In this document: positions 1-7,389 of the stretch, piece after piece
How positions within the stretch are numbered: the stretch's first letter is position 1
How the letters are laid out: each line of letters starts with the position of its first letter
Assembly (NCBI GenBank): GCA_020845495.1
Contig: JADLFM010000134.1
Location: 1-14,868, forward strand
DNA from: Chloroflexota bacterium
GTDB taxonomy: Bacteria > Chloroflexota > UBA6077 > JACCZL01
Direction of reading: 5' to 3'
Length of the DNA: 14,868 nt
Notes under the pieces: generated by a model
What the model saw: the letters and a program-made list of their open reading frames with translations, nothing else
Databases searched by the model: none
Told to the model about the DNA's origin: nothing
Position numbers and translations under genes: made by a program

Positions 1-1
1 C

Positions 2-100
2 CGCTGGCTCCTCTCACACCTCAGTGCTCCCGCCTGGACCACCCGCTGGTACCGCGCCCAGGCCCTCCGCTTTCTCTTTGCTCAAACTGTCCGCCCATGA
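2..100 (+). CDS. possible 3' end of an unidentified gene (partial)
   Basis: An open frame enters from the left edge and ends in TGA at 98-100. Its 32 visible residues are rich in Trp, Arg and Leu and end in FLFAQTVRP. The composition is protein-like and could fit the C-terminus of a transposase or another basic protein, but I cannot identify it. The frame stops just before the G-rich repeat at 107. There is too little sequence to assign a function, and this could be a chance open frame. Confidence 0.28.
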   Translation, partial: RWLLSHLSAPAWTTRWYRAQALRFLFAQTVRP

Positions 101-106
101 ACGCGT

Positions 107-147
107 GCGGGAGAGGGGGCTGGGGGGGTGAGGGGGATCCCGGGGGG
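107..147 (+). repeat. G-run repeat, possible G-quadruplex, related to 10867-10894
   Basis: Runs of 5, 7, 5 and 6 G (115-119, 122-128, 132-136, 142-147) are separated by 2, 3 and 5 nt, which fits a four-tract G-quadruplex motif. The segment from 107 begins GCGGGAGAGG and passes through CTGGGG and GTGAGGG. The same order of blocks recurs at 10867-10894 as GCAGGAGAGG, TTGGGGG, TGAAGG. It lies 34 nt beyond the stop of the enolase-superfamily gene, on the opposite strand, so that gene's 3' transcript would be C-rich here. A dispersed intergenic repeat is the most likely reading. Confidence 0.5.
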
Positions 148-180
148 TTGCGGGTCAGGGCCGCGAGGAAGCCCGCGCCG

Positions 181-1257
181 CTACTCGGCGTAGGGGGCCA
201 ATGCGGCGCGGTCGAAGCGCATCCCCGTCCCCGGTTCGTCGGTCGGTCGGACGGCGCCGTGCGTCACGACCTGAGGCCGTTCGAGGTACGGGTCCAGCGC
301 GAAGGCGTGCTTCTCCAGATAGATCGGAGCGGCGCTCGCGCAGAGGAGATGAGCGCATAGCTCGTCGGTGTAGTGCGAGCTGGTCGGCAGGCCGGCTGCA
401 TCGGCGAGCTTCAGCGCCCGCAGCGCTGGCGTGATCCCCCCGTTGGTGACCGGATCGATCTGAACCACGCCAACCGCCCCGGCGTCAATATAGCGCGCGA
501 ACTCCTCGACACTATGGAGGCTCTCGCCGACGGCGATCGGCATCGGTAGCTCACGGGCGAGGCGGGCGTGCCCTTCGACGGCCCCGGGTGGCGACGGCTC
601 CTCCAGCCAGCGGGGCCGAAAGCGGACGAGCCGTTGGCCTCGCTCGATCGCTTGCTCGGGAGTCCAGCCCATGTTCGCGTCGATCATCAGATCAACCTCA
701 TCGCCGATCAGTCGCCGGACAGCACCAATCCGTTCTTCGTCCTCGGCGAAGTTCGGCCGCCCTACCTTCACCTTGACGCCCGGATAGCCTCTTTCCATGA
801 ACCCTTCGACTTGCCGCAGCAGCCCGGCGAGCGGTTTCGGCAGATCGACCCCGCTGCCGTAGGCGGAGATCGCGCGGGCCGTTCCGCCCACAAGTTGCCA
901 GAGCGGCCGGCTCTCGCGGAGGCCGCGCAGATCCCAGAGCGCAATGTCGAGAGCGGCCACCGCGAACGCCAACAGCCCCCCGCGCCCGACGTATAGCAGC
1001 GTGCGCCACAGTCGTTGCCAGAGTGCTTCGACGTCGCTCGAGTCCTGCCCCACGAGCAACGGCGCGAGGTCGTGGTCGATCAGGGCGCGAATTGCCCGGC
1101 CGCCGCGCCCGATCGTGTAGCTGTACCCCTGACCGACCAACCCGTCGGCCATCACGTCGACGACGATCAACTCCTCGGTGTCGAGGAGACCGTGGCCGGC
1201 GTCGCCGGACGGCTCGAGTGGGAGCCGGTAATAGCTGGTGTTGATACGTTCGATCAT
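181..1257 (-). CDS. mandelate racemase/muconate lactonizing enzyme family protein
   Basis: This 358-residue protein has the two-domain enolase-superfamily layout: an alpha+beta capping domain (about 1-125) and a barrel. The barrel carries a KVK motif (K162/K164, general base on strand 2), metal ligands at D193 in DAN, E219/E220 in LEEP and E245 in GES, and a D268/H295 pair (QIDP, then SSH) that would supply the opposite-face base. This arrangement fits the mandelate racemase subgroup, which abstracts a proton alpha to a carboxylate and usually acts on sugar acids as a dehydratase or on other acids as a racemase. The substrate cannot be read from sequence. The ATG start has a GAGG about 7 nt upstream. 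It follows the small gene at 1297-1560 after 39 nt, so the two are probably co-transcribed. It is probably cytoplasmic: I see no signal peptide. Confidence 0.9.
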   Translation of the reverse strand: MIERINTSYYRLPLEPSGDAGHGLLDTEELIVVDVMADGLVGQGYSYTIGRGGRAIRALIDHDLAPLLVGQDSSDVEALWQRLWRTLLYVGRGGLLAFAVAALDIALWDLRGLRESRPLWQLVGGTARAISAYGSGVDLPKPLAGLLRQVEGFMERGYPGVKVKVGRPNFAEDEERIGAVRRLIGDEVDLMIDANMGWTPEQAIERGQRLVRFRPRWLEEPSPPGAVEGHARLARELPMPIAVGESLHSVEEFARYIDAGAVGVVQIDPVTNGGITPALRALKLADAAGLPTSSHYTDELCAHLLCASAAPIYLEKHAFALDPYLERPQVVTHGAVRPTDEPGTGMRFDRAALAPYAE

Positions 1258-1296
1258 GCGTCATGCCTCGTCGGCAAGGCTCTGGGAGAGAGGGGC

Positions 1297-1560
1297 TCAG
1301 TCTTGCCGTCGGAAGGTAACGAGGCCGAGCCGCAGGTTCAACTCGTCCACTACCCAGCCGGCGCTCTCCCAGGGGCGCGAGGTCACGTCGACGACCTTCC
1401 GCCAACGCGCTCGGCCACGCCACCAGTCGTCGTATTGGCGCGCCGAGGGCGGCAGCGGGTCTCCGAGCAGATCCTCGATGCGAGCGAACGTCATCGTCGT
1501 GGTCCGCTGCCCGCGCGGTAGCGCTGCCAGATGATCGCGGAGCGGGTCGTACTTCGCCAT
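1297..1560 (-). CDS. small conserved protein, DUF7662-like
   Basis: This 87-residue protein begins MAKYDPLRDHL, has a central TFARIEDLLG and LPPSAR, then WW, and ends with AGW and VTFRR. The order (KYDPL, TF-x-x-IE, LP-x-SAR, WW, AGW, V-x-F-x-R) resembles a widespread family of small uncharacterised proteins that I recall as DUF7662. No enzymatic function is established, to my knowledge. The frame stays open upstream to 2160, but that extension runs antisense through glnII. The ATG at 1560 fits the family N-terminus and lies directly behind a TATACT hexamer, so translation from here is probably leaderless. It precedes the enolase-superfamily gene by 39 nt. Confidence 0.82.
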   Translation of the reverse strand: MAKYDPLRDHLAALPRGQRTTTMTFARIEDLLGDPLPPSARQYDDWWRGRARWRKVVDVTSRPWESAGWVVDELNLRLGLVTFRRQD

Positions 1561-1575
1561 CGCGCCAGTATAACA
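1561..1575 (-). promoter_or_regulatory. extended -10 promoter for a leaderless transcript
   Basis: Read on the minus strand, TGTTATACT (1575 to 1567) matches the extended -10 consensus TGnTATAAT at all but one position. Only six bases (GGCGCG) separate the hexamer from the ATG at 1560, so transcription would start at or within a base or two of the start codon, leaving no room for a ribosome binding site. No good -35 is visible, which is tolerated by extended -10 promoters. The start site is inferred. Confidence 0.6.
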
Positions 1576-1739
1576 GCCGCGCACGTAGCGGCCGGGCATC
1601 GGGCGATTTAGGCGAGGTGCACAAACGGTCCCCCGGCAATTTCGGCGGGATTGTCCGTACTGGCGAGCGAGAAGCAGGCCGTACCATCTGTCCAATACGT
1701 GCGCCGAGGTCAACGGCGCGGCTCGGACGATAGGCCCGC

Positions 1740-1790
1740 GGCATCCTGGCTCGGACGCACGCATGGGGCAACGATCTGAGCCAGGATGCC
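1740..1790 (+). promoter_or_regulatory. long stem-loop in the glnII leader
   Basis: The arms at 1740-1755 and 1775-1790 pair over 16 positions, 15 Watson-Crick and one G-U, around a 19-nt loop. The core GCATCCTGGCTC/GAGCCAGGATGC is perfect over 12 bp. It ends 49 nt before the glnII GTG. No T-run follows, so it is not an obvious intrinsic terminator. It could be a leader attenuator, an RNA stability element or a protein-binding palindrome. It matches no riboswitch that I recognise. Confidence 0.6.
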
Positions 1791-1826
1791 CGGCGGCGCC
1801 TCGACGGCGGCGAGCGGACGGGCGAC

Positions 1827-1834
1827 GGAGGGAG
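1827..1834 (+). promoter_or_regulatory. ribosome binding site of glnII
   Basis: GGAGGGAG places GGAGG eight bases before the GTG at 1840. This decides the start against the in-frame ATG at 1786, which lies inside the 3' arm of the leader hairpin, has no ribosome binding site and would add 18 residues of low-complexity Gly/Ala/Ser sequence. Confidence 0.75.
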
Positions 1835-1839
1835 CGAGC

Positions 1840-2916
1840 GTGCCAGAGAAGTACAACTTCTACAAGGCGGAATACATCTGGATCGACGGCACCCAGCCGG
1901 TGCACAAGTTGCGGTCGAAGGCGAAAATCGTCCCGATCGGGGAGGAGCCGCCGACCTGGGGCTTCGATGGGTCGAGCACGCAGCAGGCGACGGGCGACCG
2001 CTCCGACTGCGTGCTCAAGCCGGTCTTCATGTGCGACGACCCGATTCGGGGCGAGCCGCACAAACTCGTGCTCTGTGAGGTCTTTCTGGCCAACGGCCAG
2101 CCGCATCCGTCGAACACGCGGGCGGCCTGCCTGGAGATCAGCGCGAAGTACGCCCATCACGAGTCATGGTTCGGACTGGAGCAAGAGTACACCTTCTTTG
2201 ACGGGATCAAGCCGCTCGGCTGGCCCGACAACGGCTTCCCAGCTCCGCAGGGCGGCTATTACTGCGGCGTCGGCGCCGACGAGGTGTTCGGCCGGCCGGT
2301 CGTTGAGGCGCATCTCGAGAACTGCCTGAAGGCTGGATTGCAGGTCTCCGGCATCAACGCCGAGGTGATGCCCGGGCAGTGGGAGTTCCAGATCGGGCCG
2401 CTCCCGACGCCGCTGGTGGCCGATCAGTTGTGGGTCGCACGCTGGTTGCTCTACCGTACCGCCGAGGACTTCCCGACCCGCTCCGGCAACGGCGTCTCAG
2501 CGCGCCTCGACCCCAAGCCGGTCAAGGGTGACTGGAATGGGGCCGGCTGCCACACTAACTTCTCGACGAAGGAGATGCGGCAGAACTACGACGCCTGCAT
2601 CGCGGCTGCCGAGGCGCTGGGGACGCGGCACGACCTTCACATCGCTAACTACGGCTATGGCATCGAGGAGCGCCTGACCGGCCATCATGAGACCGCGTCA
2701 TACCGAGAGTTCAGCTACGGCGTCTCTCATCGAGGTGCGTCGGTGCGCATTCCGTTGCAAGTGGCGATCGAGAAGAAGGGGTACATCGAGGACCGTCGCC
2801 CGAACGCTAACATGGATCCCTACGCCGTCACCCGGCTGATCGTTGAGACGGTGTGCGGCGCCGTGGACGGCGACCTGGACGTCGCCGCGCAGACCAATGG
2901 GCTGGTAACCGTCTAA
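1840..2916 (+). CDS. glnII: glutamine synthetase, type II
   Basis: Glutamine synthetase joins ammonia to glutamate using ATP. From the GTG start the protein has 358 residues, the size of the type II (eukaryotic/GlnII) family and well short of type I GlnA (about 470). Type II signatures include EYIWIDG (11-17), RSKAKI (25-30), WGFDGSST (40-47), GLEQEYT (112-118, metal ligands E114/E116), QGGYYCGVGAD (137-147), NAEVMPGQWEFQIGP (173-187), NGAGCHTNFST (233-243) and EDRRPNANMDPY (317-328). All core catalytic regions are present and I see no frameshift. There is no type I adenylylation segment. No glnB, ntr or amt gene lies nearby. The leader carries a long hairpin (1740-1790), and two hairpins follow the stop. 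Identification of the family is secure; the physiological role relative to any GlnA elsewhere in the genome is unknown. Confidence 0.96.
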   Translation: MPEKYNFYKAEYIWIDGTQPVHKLRSKAKIVPIGEEPPTWGFDGSSTQQATGDRSDCVLKPVFMCDDPIRGEPHKLVLCEVFLANGQPHPSNTRAACLEISAKYAHHESWFGLEQEYTFFDGIKPLGWPDNGFPAPQGGYYCGVGADEVFGRPVVEAHLENCLKAGLQVSGINAEVMPGQWEFQIGPLPTPLVADQLWVARWLLYRTAEDFPTRSGNGVSARLDPKPVKGDWNGAGCHTNFSTKEMRQNYDACIAAAEALGTRHDLHIANYGYGIEERLTGHHETASYREFSYGVSHRGASVRIPLQVAIEKKGYIEDRRPNANMDPYAVTRLIVETVCGAVDGDLDVAAQTNGLVTV

Positions 2917-2966
2917 CTCCTCTGCCCTCGTGCGGACTCGCGGAGGGCGTTCATCACCTGGCGTGT

Positions 2967-2988
2967 CCGACTCGCGGGGGCGAGTCGG
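2967..2988 (+). terminator. GC stem-loop after glnII
   Basis: CCGACTCGC pairs perfectly with GCGAGTCGG around a GGGG loop, starting 51 nt after the glnII stop. There is no T-run, which is common in very high-GC genomes. It probably acts with the next hairpin to end or stabilise the glnII transcript. Confidence 0.5.
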
Positions 2989-3000
2989 CGCAACGACGGG

Positions 3001-3030
3001 GGGGCGGCCTGCATGGACGCTGGCCGCCCC
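3001..3030 (+). terminator. second GC stem-loop after glnII
   Basis: GGGGCGGCC (3001-3009) pairs perfectly with GGCCGCCCC (3022-3030) around 12 nt. It follows the 2967-2988 hairpin by 12 nt and also lacks a T-run. Tandem hairpins here suggest that glnII is transcribed alone. Confidence 0.45.
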
Positions 3031-3062
3031 TGGCCGTCGTAGGCGGTCTCATACCCGTGGGC

Positions 3063-3090
3063 GTGACTGGTGAGCAAAAAGGCGTAGTAT
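3063..3090 (+). promoter_or_regulatory. weak candidate promoter for the LIM-like gene
   Basis: GTGACT (3063-3068) and TAGTAT (3085-3090) are spaced by 16 nt, each matching four of six consensus bases. This is the most AT-rich stretch between glnII and the next gene, and start-site placement would give a leader of about 65 nt. The evidence is only a motif match. Confidence 0.3.
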
Positions 3091-3146
3091 TTGCCGCACA
3101 GCGGCGCATCTTCGGCGGTGCGACGACGCAGCCACCGTCCGACTCT

Positions 3147-3153
3147 GAGGAGG
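3147..3153 (+). promoter_or_regulatory. ribosome binding site of the LIM-like gene
   Basis: GAGGAGG lies 8 nt before the ATG at 3162. It fixes the start of this small gene well inside a longer open frame. Confidence 0.7.
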
Positions 3154-3161
3154 CACTGACG

Positions 3162-3437
3162 ATGACGTCGATGGCGATGCTCGCATGCTCCGGGTGCTGG
3201 AATCCGATCGGCGCAGGCGCGCAGCCGATCTGGCTCGCCGATCTGGTCTTTCACGACGTCTGTACGCCCCGTTGCCGTGCCTGTGGCGCCCGCCTGACTG
3301 CTGAGGACGAGCACCGCTGGAGTTTCGACGGGCAGGTCATCCCAAGCCAGTTCGGCTACGCTCTCCGCCCGACTGAGTTCTGGTGCGAAGACTGCCGCGA
3401 ACTGCATGACCGCGATCTCGCCTTCGCCCAGGATTGA
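3162..3437 (+). CDS. small LIM-like zinc-binding protein
   Basis: This 91-residue protein starts at an ATG placed 8 nt after GAGGAGG (3147-3153). The frame runs open upstream into glnII, but there the sequence does not look coding. Cysteines and a histidine are spaced C9-x2-C12-x18-H31-x2-C34-x3-C38-x2-C41, then C75-x2-C78. This is very close to a LIM domain (C-x2-C-x16-23-H-x2-C-x2-C-x2-C, then C-x2-C/H/D). The surrounding FHDVC, CRACGARL and FWCEDC also look like LIM (WHxxC, CxxCxxxL, YCExC). The differences are one extra residue between C34 and C38 and a longer gap before the last pair. LIM folds bind two zinc ions and mediate protein contacts. The function in this bacterium is unknown; a generic zinc ribbon is the alternative. 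Confidence 0.78.
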   Translation: MTSMAMLACSGCWNPIGAGAQPIWLADLVFHDVCTPRCRACGARLTAEDEHRWSFDGQVIPSQFGYALRPTEFWCEDCRELHDRDLAFAQD

Positions 3438-3476
3438 GCGAGCGCTTGCGGCTAGACCCAGGGTAGCTGGGGCGTC

Positions 3477-3494
3477 GACCGTGGTCTGACGGTC
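3477..3494 (+). terminator. weak stem-loop between the LIM-like gene and the cyclase gene
   Basis: GACCGT pairs with ACGGTC around six bases, 40 nt after the LIM-like stop. It is short and has no T-run, so it may have no role. Nothing else stands out in the 130-nt gap, and no clear promoter for the large downstream gene is visible. Confidence 0.22.
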
Positions 3495-3567
3495 AGCCGA
3501 ACGAGGTCGGCAGCCCCATTCCCGATCGTTCGTCGACGACCCGGCTCCAGGTGATGGGGGACGCTCG

Positions 3568-6500
3568 GTGGAGTGTCCGGACTGCGGCGCCGATAACGGG
3601 GCGTCGAGGAAGTTCTGTCGGGCCTGCGGCACGGCGCTCGCACCGACGTGCCCGGCCTGCCACGCGCGAAACGGGCCAGGCGACTGCTTTTGTGGCGAGT
3701 GTGGCGTTCCGCTCGCTCCGACCGGGGGCACGGATCGTCGAGCCCTGGCCGGCACGCAAGAACGGGTGCCGCGCAACCTCGCCACGCCGAGCCAGGCTGC
3801 CTCAGCGCTCGTGGATGCTGCCCCAGCCAACATCGAGGAGCGGCGCCTCGTCACCGTCCTCTTCGCCGATTTCGTCGGGTTCACCGCCCTCGCCGAGCGA
3901 TTAGATCCGGAAGACGTCCGCGAGATCACCACTGCCTGCTTCCGTCGGCTGGTGGCGGTGGTGACCCGCTACGGCGGCACGATCGACAAGTTCATCGGCG
4001 ATTCGGTGATGGCGTTGTTCGGCGCGCCGGTCGCTCACGAAGACGACCCGGCTCGGGCGCTCCACGCGGCGCTCGGGCTCCAGCAGGCGCTCGCGGCGTT
4101 CAACCGCGATCTGAAGCGGGAACGTGGCCTCCTCCTCGCCCTTCGCATCGGCATCGAGACCGGCGAAGTCGTGGTCGGCACCCGCGAGATCGGGGAAGTT
4201 CTCGAGTACACCGCCATCGGCGATGCCGTGAACGTGGCAGCGCGCCTTCAAGCTGCGGCCGAGCCGGATACGGCGCTGATCGGCGAGGCGACGCTACGTC
4301 TGACCCACGATACGTTCGTGCTCCGCGCGGTCGAGCCGCTGACGCTGCGAGGCCGCACGCGACCGGTCGCGGCAGCGGTCCTGACTGGGGTACGCTCGGC
4401 ACCAGCGCATGCCATCTATCGGGCGCCCCTCGTCGGCCGCAGCGACGAACTGCGGACGCTGCTGCACTGCCTTGACGCGGTTCGCCTGGGGGCGGGCCAG
4501 ATCGTCGCCGTCGTCGGTGAACCAGGTCTGGGGAAATCTCGTCTCCTCGCCGAGTTGCACGACCGTGCCGAGCGGTCGGCGGATCGGGACGAACCACCCG
4601 TCAACTGGGTCCAGTGCGCGGCGTTCTCGCACGAGCAAGCCCAGAGTTATGGGCTCATCCACACGCTCGTCAATCAAGTATGCCCGGCGGCCACCACGCC
4701 CGACGAGGATCTGTCGGGTCGGTTACGGCGGGCGCTGGCGCGAATCGTCGATGGGCAGGCCGTCGGTGGGCAGGCCGTCGATGGGCAGGCCGTCGATGGG
4801 CAGGCCGTCGATGGGCAGGCCGTCGATGGGCGGGCCGTCGATGGGCAGGCCGTCGATGGGCGGGCCGTCGGTGGGCAGGCCGTCGGTGCCCGCCGCGCGA
4901 CTGCCCTGATCCGCCTGCTCGGCCTGTCGACGCCACATGACATGGACGCATTGAAGGATCGGGAGCCGCGAGCAGACGCGTCGCCGCGCGAGGTACAGCA
5001 ACTGGCGCTCGCAGCACTCGCCGGCCTGGTCACACGGCAGACATCCGATGGCCCTCTCGTCGTGACGCTCGATGACCTCCACTGGGCCGATCCAAGCTCG
5101 GTCGACATGCTCGGCGAACTGGTCGACGCCATCGGGCAGGCGCCGGTGGTCTGGTGCTGGACGTTTCGCCCGGAGCGCGCGGCCCCGATCTGGGCGCTCC
5201 ACGAGCGGCTCTCCGAACGGGGTACTTGCCGCTACGTCACGATCGTCCTTCAGCCGCTCGCCCCGGCCGACAGTGTCGACCTGGTGCGACGCCTGCTCCA
5301 GATCGATGGCCTGCCTCCTGGCCTCGACGTCCTTGTAGAGCGCGCCTCGGGTACCCCGCTCTGGGTCGAGGAACTGGTTCAGACGCTCGTCGAGCGGGGG
5401 CTGATCGTACGGTCCGGCGACAACTGGCGTATCACCGCCGACCTGCGGCACGTCGACCTGCCATCATCGCTCCAGGCGCTCATCGTCGCGCGTATCGACC
5501 GCCTCGGGGCGGCCAGACGAACGGTCCAGACCGCGTCCGTGATCGGTCGGCGATTCGGGCGGGGTGTGTTGGACCGCATTACTGACGAACGGCATCTGGA
5601 CGAGCATCTGCACCTGGCTCAGCAGAGTGATCTGGTGCAGGAGCTGGCGGGGACAACGGAGCGGGAGTACAGCTTCAAGCATGCGCTGACCCAGGAGGCA
5701 GCCTACGCAACGCTGCTGATGCGGCGTCGTCGAGCCCTCCACCGGCGGGTCGCTGAGACGATGGAAGCGCTCTACCCCGACCGGCTGGGGGAGCTTCGAG
5801 CGGTCCTGGCCCATCATTACGCTCGTGCTGGGCAGTGGGACAAGGTCGTCGAGCATGCAAGCGCGGGCGCCGAAGCCGCCCGTGTCAGCTACGCCAATCG
5901 GGAGGCCATCGAGCTCTACAGCCAGGCGCTCGACGCGAGCGAGCGGTTCGACCTCCCCACGCGGCAGCGGCTAGCCCTGCTTGAAGGACGGGCCGAGGCG
6001 CACGCGGTCCTGGGCGCCTTCGAGCCAGCCCGCGCCGACTTCGAACGCGCGCTCACCCTCGCCGAGGAGATCGACGACCCGGTCGCCCGCATTCGCGTGC
6101 TCGGCGCTCTGGGAACGCTCTGGGGCGGCCACCAGGATTATCAGCAAGGCGTCGATTTGACGCGTCGGGCAGCGGCTGTGGCCGACGCGTACGGGGACCG
6201 CCGCGCCGTCGCCGAGGCCCGCCTGCGTCTCGGCATCATGCTGCTGAATCAGGCGCGCATGGACGAAACTCGCACCGAAGTCGAGGCCGCTCTCAGGCTG
6301 TTCCGCGACCTGGACGATGGAGGGGGCATCGCTCGGTCGCTGGACGCGCTCGGCATGGCCTGCTGCCTCGTCTGCTCCTTCGACCTGATGGTCGCGTACA
6401 GCCTCGAGGCCGCCGACCGGCTCCAGACACTCGGCGATCGAGCCACGGCGGCCTCGGCGACGATCGCGGTCGGGCTGGGGCTCGGGTATGGAGGCCAGCG

Positions 6501-7389
6501 GGCCGAGTCGGAAGTCTGGCTACGGCGCGGCCTCGACGCGGTGACCGAGATCGGCGCTCGCGGTGGTGAAGCTTATGCATGGATGGTGCACGCCCAGATC
6601 CTCGAGCAATACGGCGCCTACGAGGTGTCCAGGCAAGCCGCGAGGACCGGCCTGTCCATCGCCCGCGAGGTCGAGCACCGCGAATGGACCATCGCGTGTC
6701 TCGCCTTCCTCGGCCGGATCCATCGCCGCTGCGGCGACCTGGCGACTGCGCGCCGCCTTCACGATGAGGCCGCTGACATCACCCGGACGCTTGGTACTGA
6801 GCTCTGGATCGGCCTCATTCTGGCCGAACTTGGGCTGGACGTCGGGCTGTCTGGCGACGACGCGAGCGCGAGACAGTCGATCGACGAAGCGGAGCAGGCG
6901 GGAACGGCAATGACGTTCTTCCTCCCCTACGCGCTCGCCGCACGGGCCGAACTAGCGCTACGGGCTAGCCGCCTGGATGAGGTGGTCGAGACGGCAGCGC
7001 GGCTGAGGTCACGCGTACCTCAGGCCAGGGTGTTCGTGGCCGATGCCCGTCGAGCCGAGGGCGAAGCGCTGGCCGGCCTGGGCCGGCTGGCGGAGGCCCA
7101 GCGGACGCTCCGCACCGCGAAGGCCGACGCGGTCGCTATAGGTGCCGCGCCGGTGCAGTGGGGCAGTTGCCTGGCACTCGCCGATCTGCTCGCGCGTTCG
7201 AACCGCCCGGAGGAAGCGGCAGCGGAGCGCGCCGAAGCGTTGACGCTGCTCGTGAGCGTGCGAGACAGCCTGACGGACGATCGGCTACGCGCGTGCTTTG
7301 ACGCCTCGGAGCCAATGCGGCGAGCGCGCGGAGCACGGCACGAGGCTTCATCTCGATCGGCACATATCGTCGATGCCGACGTAGGATGA
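3568..7389 (+). CDS. class III adenylate/guanylate cyclase fused to a STAND-type ATPase and TPR array
   Basis: This is a 1273-residue multidomain signalling protein. Two zinc ribbons come first (C3/C6/C17/C20 and C28/C31/C42/C45). A class III cyclase domain follows (about 90-275) with metal aspartates D101 (FADFVGFT) and D145 (KFIGDS), base-recognition residues K141 and D219, and N222 and R226 in GDAVNVAAR, so it looks catalytically competent and lysine/aspartate suggests ATP. Next is an ATPase module (about 285-640) with Walker A GEPGLGKS (317-324) and Walker B VVTLDD (498-503), then TPR-like helical repeats from about 770 to 1250. No membrane segment is seen. The GTG start sits 6 nt after GGGGGA, and puts the first CxxC at residue 3. 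Residues 394-438 are nine in-frame VDGQA-type repeats between Walker A and B. Proteins of this layout are common in Chloroflexota and Actinomycetota. The signal sensed by the TPR region and the partner are unknown. Confidence 0.92.
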   Translation: MECPDCGADNGASRKFCRACGTALAPTCPACHARNGPGDCFCGECGVPLAPTGGTDRRALAGTQERVPRNLATPSQAASALVDAAPANIEERRLVTVLFADFVGFTALAERLDPEDVREITTACFRRLVAVVTRYGGTIDKFIGDSVMALFGAPVAHEDDPARALHAALGLQQALAAFNRDLKRERGLLLALRIGIETGEVVVGTREIGEVLEYTAIGDAVNVAARLQAAAEPDTALIGEATLRLTHDTFVLRAVEPLTLRGRTRPVAAAVLTGVRSAPAHAIYRAPLVGRSDELRTLLHCLDAVRLGAGQIVAVVGEPGLGKSRLLAELHDRAERSADRDEPPVNWVQCAAFSHEQAQSYGLIHTLVNQVCPAATTPDEDLSGRLRRALARIVDGQAVGGQAVDGQAVDGQAVDGQAVDGRAVDGQAVDGRAVGGQAVGARRATALIRLLGLSTPHDMDALKDREPRADASPREVQQLALAALAGLVTRQTSDGPLVVTLDDLHWADPSSVDMLGELVDAIGQAPVVWCWTFRPERAAPIWALHERLSERGTCRYVTIVLQPLAPADSVDLVRRLLQIDGLPPGLDVLVERASGTPLWVEELVQTLVERGLIVRSGDNWRITADLRHVDLPSSLQALIVARIDRLGAARRTVQTASVIGRRFGRGVLDRITDERHLDEHLHLAQQSDLVQELAGTTEREYSFKHALTQEAAYATLLMRRRRALHRRVAETMEALYPDRLGELRAVLAHHYARAGQWDKVVEHASAGAEAARVSYANREAIELYSQALDASERFDLPTRQRLALLEGRAEAHAVLGAFEPARADFERALTLAEEIDDPVARIRVLGALGTLWGGHQDYQQGVDLTRRAAAVADAYGDRRAVAEARLRLGIMLLNQARMDETRTEVEAALRLFRDLDDGGGIARSLDALGMACCLVCSFDLMVAYSLEAADRLQTLGDRATAASATIAVGLGLGYGGQRAESEVWLRRGLDAVTEIGARGGEAYAWMVHAQILEQYGAYEVSRQAARTGLSIAREVEHREWTIACLAFLGRIHRRCGDLATARRLHDEAADITRTLGTELWIGLILAELGLDVGLSGDDASARQSIDEAEQAGTAMTFFLPYALAARAELALRASRLDEVVETAARLRSRVPQARVFVADARRAEGEALAGLGRLAEAQRTLRTAKADAVAIGAAPVQWGSCLALADLLARSNRPEEAAAERAEALTLLVSVRDSLTDDRLRACFDASEPMRRARGARHEASSRSAHIVDADVG
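4747..4881 (+). repeat. in-frame 15-bp coding minisatellite, nine units
   Basis: Nine consecutive units of GTCGATGGGCAGGCC, with single-base variants at two positions (GAT to GGT, CAG to CGG), run from 4747 to 4881. A degenerate tenth unit follows (4882-4896). Each unit encodes V-D/G-G-Q/R-A. Because the unit is five codons, gain or loss of copies changes protein length without shifting the frame. The repeat lies in the ATPase module, between Walker A and Walker B. Confidence 0.95.

Noticed and set aside
698..1771. 357-codon minus-strand frame
   Set aside because: It overlaps two well-supported genes in another frame and is made of Arg/Ala/Pro-rich shadow sequence, as expected in high-GC DNA.
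1561..2160. N-terminal extension of the small minus-strand gene to 287 residues
   Set aside because: The extension runs antisense through glnII and has Arg/Pro-rich shadow composition. The promoter and family N-terminus support the ATG at 1560.
2913..3932. 339-codon minus-strand frame opposite the LIM-like gene and the cyclase start
   Set aside because: It has no recognisable domain and no ribosome binding site, and its sequence is the antisense of well-supported coding regions.
4747..4881. CRISPR-like array
   Set aside because: The 15-bp units are contiguous with no unique spacers, and they sit in frame inside a gene.
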